Shown piece by piece: positions 58,720-64,000 of a stretch of 64,000 nucleotides of DNA. Made by a program: the position numbers and the translations under genes. Numbering within the stretch: position 1 is the first letter of the stretch; every line of letters begins with the position of its first letter. Source of the stretch: Isoetes taiwanensis (Eukaryota > Streptophyta > Lycopodiopsida > Isoetales > Isoetaceae); contig JAJEKV010000041.1 in the NCBI GenBank assembly GCA_021234155.1, forward strand, positions 12,412,689 to 12,476,688, read 5' to 3'. The notes under the pieces are model-generated. The model saw nothing but the letters and a program-made list of their open reading frames with translations. It had not been told where the DNA came from and searched no databases.

Positions 58720-60480
58720 AACCAAGTAGGATCTGATCTGTTCACTGTTTCTAAGTCTCCAGTCATTGACCCTTTTTTATGAGCTCGTGAAGGGTAATTT
58801 TAAAGTGCATGAATAGCATTTCATATGCTCTTGAAGGATAGATGCAACATATAATAGAGAATTGGTCATTGATCTAATGGATAAGACATGAACTTGAAAA
58901 GATAGTCTTGGAAAGGGACTCACCTGTGGAAGTTATGAGTAGCCACACCGCTTGCGCAACTGTGTGTTCTTTATCAGGAAGTTGTTTGGATTTGTGTAAA
59001 TGGTGAGTTCACGGTTTCAAGCTTGCTGGATTGCTATCTTGCATGCATAGAGGAGCCAATAGTAAGTGCTCTCAAAAAATAACAATGGATTTGGATTCCA
59101 TATATAGAACTGTAATATGACAACTCAGAATCCTACGGTTGATAATCTTATACACAAAACGGAATCATGTTGTGTGACAGCAAAAAGGACAGAAGAATGT
59201 ACACTTGGGATCACCATAAAACATGGTTGTACATAGCTCCTGCATGCATGGAGGAGCCAATGAAGCAACCAAGTAGGATCTGATCTGTTCACTGTTCCTA
59301 AGTCTCCAGTCATTGACCTTTTTTTATGAGCTCGTGAAGGGTAACTCTAAAGTGCATGAATAGCATTTCATATGCTCTTGAAGGATAGATGCAACATATA
59401 ATAGGGTAAAAGCATGTTAGGGTGTCCCTTAAAAAGTATTATTTAGTGACCAAAAAAGTACCTAAAAAGGTACCCAGGACTGGGTACTGGGTACCCGTGT
59501 AATATCTCAATAAAAGTTACATTTTAGAACTTTTATATATATTTTGGTCTCCGGTAGCATTATCTTTATCTTAACTTTGAATATTAATGCGTCCTTGACT
59601 TTTATTTTGGACCTTTGTACTAGTTTTAATGAAAATAAAAATGAGAAAGTACCCAGTTCTGAAGTACCTAGTGTATGTACTTTTGCAGGTTCCAAAAGTG
59701 GTACACCCTAACATGCTTTTACCCAATAGAGAATTGATCATTGATCTAATGGATAAGACATGAACTTGAAAAGATAGTCTTGGAAAGGCACTCACCTGTG
59801 GAAGTTATGAGTAGCCACACCTCTTGCGCAACTGTGTGTTCTTTATCAGGAAGTTGTTTGGATTTGTGTAAATGGTGAGTTCACGGTTTCAAGCTTGCTG
59901 GATTGCTATCCTGCATGCATGGAGGAGCCAATAGTAAGTGCTCTCAAGAAATAACAATGGATTTGGATTCCATATATAGAACTGTAATATGACAACTCAA
60001 AATCCCACGATTGATAATCTTATACACAAAAGCGAAATCATGTTGTGTCCACAGCAAAAAGAGATCCAAATCATAAAATCACATGCCCCATCCTAAATCT
60101 GTTCTTCTAGAGTTAGAAAACCACGGCATTGTTTTTAAAAAGGACGGAAGAATGTATTCTCACTTGGTATCACCATAAAACTTGGTTGTACATAGCTCCT
60201 ACATGCATGGAGGAGCCAATAATAAGCGCTCTCAAGAAATAACAATGGATTTGGATTCCATATATAGAGCGTAATATGACAACTCGGAATCCCTACGGTT
60301 GATAATCTTATACACAAAAGCGAAACCATGTTGTGTGGATGACAAAAAGAGATCCAAATCATAAAATCATGTGGCCCATCCTAAATCTGTTCTTCTAGAG
60401 CTAGAAACCCTGGCATTGTTTTAAAAAAGGACAGAAGAATGTACACTTGGGATCACCATAAAACACCAAAACCTTGGGGA
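58720..60480. repeat. Diverged tandem duplication, units about 540 bp plus a shorter one
   Basis: A unit starting GAAGCAACCAAGTAGGATC occurs at about 58718 and again at 59260. A third, partial unit with TAACAATGGATTTGGATTCC and TGATAATCTTATACACAAA follows at about 60185-60465. Units differ by scattered substitutions. Unit 2 alone carries the MITE at 59404-59724. Non-coding. Confidence 0.8.
59404..59724. mobile_element. 321-bp MITE with 4-bp TSD
   Basis: Perfect inverted ends begin GGGTAAAAGCATGTTAGG and are flanked by AATA (59400-59403 and 59725-59728). The sister tandem unit at about 58859 shows the empty site ATATAATAGAGAATT. The interior repeats GTACC/GGTAC motifs and is non-coding. Confidence 0.85.
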
Positions 60481-60483
60481 TGA

Positions 60484-60721
60484 TCACTTACCACTGCAGA
60501 CTCAAATGAAGATAGAAGTTTTGAAATGTAGATTGGCCAAAACTTGCAAGGAAATATTCTTCGTGGCCTGCTTTGCATGCCGAGATTGGGCCAAAATCCA
60601 CCTGCATAAACTTGCTCCTGTACCTTTGCTTCCATGTCTACATCTGTGCAAGCATCACCTGCGTCCTTAAAGCACGTCCCCATTTCTCTTTTGACCCTTC
60701 TTAGATCTTTTGTTCCTGCAC
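60484..60721 (-). CDS. Possible host exon, unrecognised
   Basis: On the minus strand a TGTGCAG acceptor-like site (about 60722) is followed by an open stretch containing DLRRVKREMGTCFKDAGDAC and VQEQVYAGGFWPNLGMQ. It ends at a good donor context, GCAGTG|GTAAGTG (about 60491). The frame stays open throughout. A second open stretch upstream (60840-60925, RTESPAVYARPIKRNLAK, ending at AAG|GTAGAT) could be the preceding exon. I recognise no family, and the whole model is speculative. Confidence 0.3.
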
Positions 60722-60929
60722 AGACCGTAGAATGCTTGGCAAAGGAGCAAAGAAATTAAAGCATTAACCTTGACGAAGTCATAAATCTGCTGTAGAGAAT
60801 CGCTTCGGGATAAACAATAAACAAATAATATCTACCTTGGCCAAGTTGCGCTTAATCGGTCGAGCATATACGGCTGGCGATTCCGTCCTTGTAGGCGAGG
60901 GAAGCAGTCTGTGCCAGGAAAGCGGGTGT

Positions 60930-62640
60930 CTTCCATGCTCGCTCTTCACAAAAAATTTCCAAAAACAGATCATCGCAGGGAAAAACTCTTCCAGAAATCA
61001 TACCAATCTAAAATATTCGATTTTTGGATAATCAGAAAACATCTCCGGGCGTTAAAAAATTCCAGAACCTTAGGCAAAGCAACCTGGAAAAAAATCCAAA
61101 AACTTTTCGGAACGCCGGAAAAACCAAACTTAAACAATAGGATTACATGCATCCTACAATTAAGACATAATTATAAAAAAAGAGAAATAGACATTTTTTT
61201 CGACTTGCCTGCCCTCAATCCGACCCCTTTATCGCTCCGTCCTTGGAATTCCCCTAGTTGCCTTGAAACACACTTGTGTGCCCTGCACCACTCTGCCACG
61301 ATAGCTTTTGATCCGCCTTTGTCCCCTTTTTTCATTCCCCCAGGAACTTTTTCTGGCCACGTCACTTTTGAGTGTGCAGCTATACATTTTTGCACCCCAA
61401 ATCGAATTCTAAACCTCATTTTCCATAGGAGCGCATCCTTCCTTCTTATGCACTTTTAATTCGCCCCTTAACCTTGCGAACTCCAATCAACAATGACCGC
61501 CTGTGTACCCCTCTACCCAAACCCCCACTTGGATGGAGACACCCCTCAAGCCCACGACCCAAGCCCGGACCGGGCCCGGTCGGCCGCGGCGTCGGACCCG
61601 TCTTGGCGTGTCCCCCACCATTATTAATTTGAGCACCCGTTATCGATAGCCAGCGGCGTGTAGCGGCCGGGCCTTGGGCGCCCGGTCCGGTCCGGCGGGC
61701 AAGTGCACATTGGCGGCGTGGAAGCCATCTCGGCCACGCCATCAAGACCCGTGCTGATGTGTCGGCCCCTCCCCTACCCCGGTTATTGGCCAAGTACCCC
61801 GTTATCACCCAAAGGCGGTCGTGGCGGGCCTGAGAGCCACCACGGGTGCATTGCGATGTGGAACCATCTCGGTAGATTCAAAACAAGCGAGAAACGGTGG
61901 GCCGGGAAGGAACAATCCAAGGCAAAAGTGATGTGCCGGAAGTAATATTTTTATTCTTTGAAGAGGGCCATACAGCTTTAAATCTAATTTGTAAGGTCTC
62001 CCAACTACTGAAGCGGTCAATCTCGATTCCGAGCTCTTCCCAATCCCGAGCTCTTTGGCGAAACAATCGAAAAATCGAAAAACACAGTAAAGCGTCTTGG
62101 CAAACGATGAGATCGCCATCGCCGAAGCTCGAGACTCGTTACGTCATGTAGGGGAAAAAAAAAAGGAAATAAGAAAAAGTAACGAACGGAAAAAATAATA
62201 CATTTGCCACGTCAACAAAACTTCACTTAACTAGGGCTTATGCCTTAACCTGGCGATTTGAGGGGTTTCCGGCCGTAAACCCCTCAAAATACAGGTTATC
62301 GAATACGAAACCTTTTAATTTTGAAATTTTGTCAAAAATGTTGAAATAGCAAAGCGACACTTGTTTTTGTATAAGGAAATGTTCACTTATACGACATTCC
62401 TGAAAACCATGCTAGGAATGTCACATATGTCAACATTCTCTTTAACATGTAAACAACCTACAAAATACTAAAATACTACGTGTGCCAATTTTTCTTTATT
62501 TTTAGCAGGGTTGCCTAACCCGAGCTGCCCACTTTCTTGCGATTCTAGCTATGCCACGTGTCTTGTCACGCCAGCTCAAAACATGTTGAGCCGTCCGATT
62601 CTGTAATTTCCAATCCTAGGGCCAGGAAAACTAGAAAACC
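60930..62640. other. Stretch with no supported gene; GC-rich island at 61550-61850
   Basis: Nothing convincing is coded. The 61550-61850 part is GC- and CG-rich, unlike its neighbours, and could be a promoter-type island or a repeat end. At 62259-62284 the hairpin GAGGGGTTT...AAACCCCTC is present. Confidence 0.5.
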
Positions 62641-62716
62641 CAAGTAATTCGACCCTGAAGCTCAAGCCACTATTGATGTGAGACCATTGCTTCGTCTTGT
62701 TCTTCCTTCGTGGCCA

Positions 62717-62831
62717 TGGCCTTCTATACCTGGCTTGTTTGCGACTTCATCTTCGCTCTATTCTCCGCATTCTCTGTTTCCTTCTATTTTTTGAGCTTCT
62801 GGAAATTCTCCTCACTCCGGCATCCATTCGG
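62717..62831 (+). CDS. Possible first exon with a membrane-anchor N-terminus
   Basis: The ATG in GTGGCCATGGCC has a good plant context and opens MAFYTWLVCDFIFALFSAFS, a strongly hydrophobic segment of about 30 residues that would act as a signal anchor. The frame reaches CGG|GTAATT, a plausible 5' splice site. No downstream exon could be linked with confidence. Whether it belongs with the callose-synthase-like exon is unknown, and the family is not recognised. Confidence 0.35.
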
Positions 62832-63281
62832 GTAATTGATCCAGCCATATTTATATTTAATTGACCATTCTCGGCAAAGACAACTACTTTGGCCTGGAGA
62901 ATTTTGTGATTGTCACCATAGCCTTGCACTAGTAGGTAATTTGTGGTACATGGATTCGATTGTAAACGGATCTGGATTTTGTAGCAAGCGCAAAACTCCT
63001 GTGGAAGGTCCTGATTGTCAGAGGTGCCATAGCTGGGCTTATTCCAGTTTCCAAATGATGGCATGCTTGGCAGAGTGCTTACCTCTGCAAAATTATGCAG
63101 TTGCAGGGAATGGCTATATCTAGAGATCTTGCTTACCGGTTGATGTATCATGTATGAGTGGCACAAATGAACAAGATTTTGGATGGGCAGTCTGTAATTG
63201 CACATGATGGACTAGATTCTATTGCTGCATTGACTGATCACTTGGTACGTGTTTTTTTTCCTTCTCTATAAACTTAGTTGA

Positions 63282-63690
63282 AGCAGACAAAGCATTTTCT
63301 AGGATTACCAAACCAAGTTTGTATACATGGAGTGCAAGCCATGCTAAATCTGGCAAAGGTGAGATGGCACTTCAGCTGTATAACACAATGGAATATGAGA
63401 GCATCAATTCAGAGAAACATACATATTCAAGCATTTAAAGGCATGTAGCATTGTGGGAGCTATTGAGCACGGTAGACAAATCCATGACCATCTCACTAAA
63501 AAGGGACTTTTGTCTGATATTGTTGTAATGGGCACAACTCTGGTTCATATTTACAGGACATGTCTAGCATGACAAAGCCACACTTGCTATTGAATGCTTT
63601 GACATCATGATTCAGAAAGGGATAAAACCTAACGAGTTTATTTTTGCAGTCATTTGATATATGTGAATCCTCTACATTCTGGCGTCTTTT
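63282..63690 (+). pseudogene. PPR protein fragment
   Basis: Translated patches give ADKAFSRITKPSLYTWSA, GEMALQLYNTM, TYSSI, KACSIVGAIEHGRQIHDHL and KGIKPNEFIFAVI, which is the repeat pattern of plant PLS-class pentatricopeptide proteins. These bind organellar RNA. TAA interrupts after TYSSI (about 63437), and a frameshift and stop follow near 63570. It lies within what may be an intron, so it is a dispersed pseudogene fragment. Confidence 0.7.
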
Positions 63691-63943
63691 TGGGGGCCCT
63701 GCTTGTGGAGCCATTTTTTGTTGCAGCGGCATTGCTTCATGCTAACTCGATTGTTTCTGGCCACTTTTTAACAGGAATCTTGGTGGCTGCAATAGGCATT
63801 GGAAAAGTCTAGAGGTGAGATGTGAATTTAACTAATAATTGCCTTTGTCATATTTTTGCATTATACATAGTCAATTTTCTGTGCTAAATGCTTTTTGGTT
63901 GCCTAGAACTGTCAATCTAAGATCTGACTTACGCATTTCTTAG

Positions 63944-64000
63944 GGCCCGAATGCATTATGGACATCCAGATGTCTTTGATAGAGTGTTCCACCCTAACAC
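63944..64000 (+). pseudogene. Callose synthase (glucan synthase-like) exon start, truncated by window
   Basis: After a TTTCTTAG acceptor the frame reads ARMHYGHPDVFDRVFH. This is the conserved catalytic-region block of callose synthases (the family motif continues with a Leu/Ile-Thr-Arg-Gly-Gly stretch). These plasma-membrane enzymes make beta-1,3-glucan from UDP-glucose. After TTCCAC one extra C seems present: as written it gives Pro-Asn, whereas without it the expected Leu-Thr would follow. So this is either a frameshifted copy or a base error. Only 57 bases are visible. Confidence 0.7.

Noticed and set aside
61446-61808. 120-codon Arg/Gly/Pro-rich open frame on the minus strand
   Set aside because: It lies in a GC-rich island where stops are rare by chance, with no motif, no splice context and low-complexity composition.

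Overview
The window is repeat-rich DNA from a land plant. The evidence is plant-type Ty1/copia and Ty3/gypsy (chromovirus) elements, primer sites matching initiator-Met tRNA, a callose-synthase-like exon at the right edge and a PPR-like fragment beside it. The GHTHEDVD-type transposase and the very large nested elements would fit a large-genome non-seed plant (fern or lycophyte grade), but that is inference. Almost nothing left of 60 kb looks like an ordinary host gene.

Layout. 1-236: 3' end of a LINE on the minus strand. 237-5088: gag-less Ty3/gypsy copy (+), cut at 5088 and carrying an 8-bp-TSD MITE (3314-3980). 5341-10010: nearly complete Ty1/copia with TSD GGCAA. 10.0-44.85 kb: a LINE (+) whose ORF1 is split by a large Ty3/gypsy chromovirus (11816-40507). 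That chromovirus has its gag split by a 15.5-kb TIR element (17819-33365, TSD AAAT), which in turn holds a 3.4-kb non-autonomous LTR element (29264-32711, TSD ACCAT). The second half of the LINE (40.5-44.85 kb) has its own MITE (42601-42839). 44850-56096: minus-strand tandem array of the gag-less gypsy family, one LTR of which holds a 5.2-kb TIR element (49272-54516, TSD TAA). 56.1-60.5 kb: non-coding, with a tandem duplication and one more MITE. 60.5-64 kb: possible host exons, a PPR fragment and a callose synthase exon.

Two points stand out. First, the large chromovirus carries about 4 kb of extra sequence between its primer site and gag. It has two cassettes, each with a pair of imperfect hairpins, a TATAAATAG box, a similar leader and an ORF. 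The first ORF ends in a recognisable histone H3 fold, with CENH3-like features, behind a long Lys/Arg/Glu-rich tail that starts MARTK. The second product is not recognised. Second, the LINE tail at 1-229 (minus) and the LINE body ending at 44849 (plus) join in frame, and the same 7-mer flanks both outer gypsy LTR ends. This suggests that about 51 kb (roughly 5089-56096) is inverted relative to the ancestral order, by recombination within a tandem gypsy array.

Most reading frames are broken by stops and small indels. The copia element and the LTR pair at 29-33 kb look youngest. No rRNA gene, clear functional tRNA gene or CRISPR array was seen.
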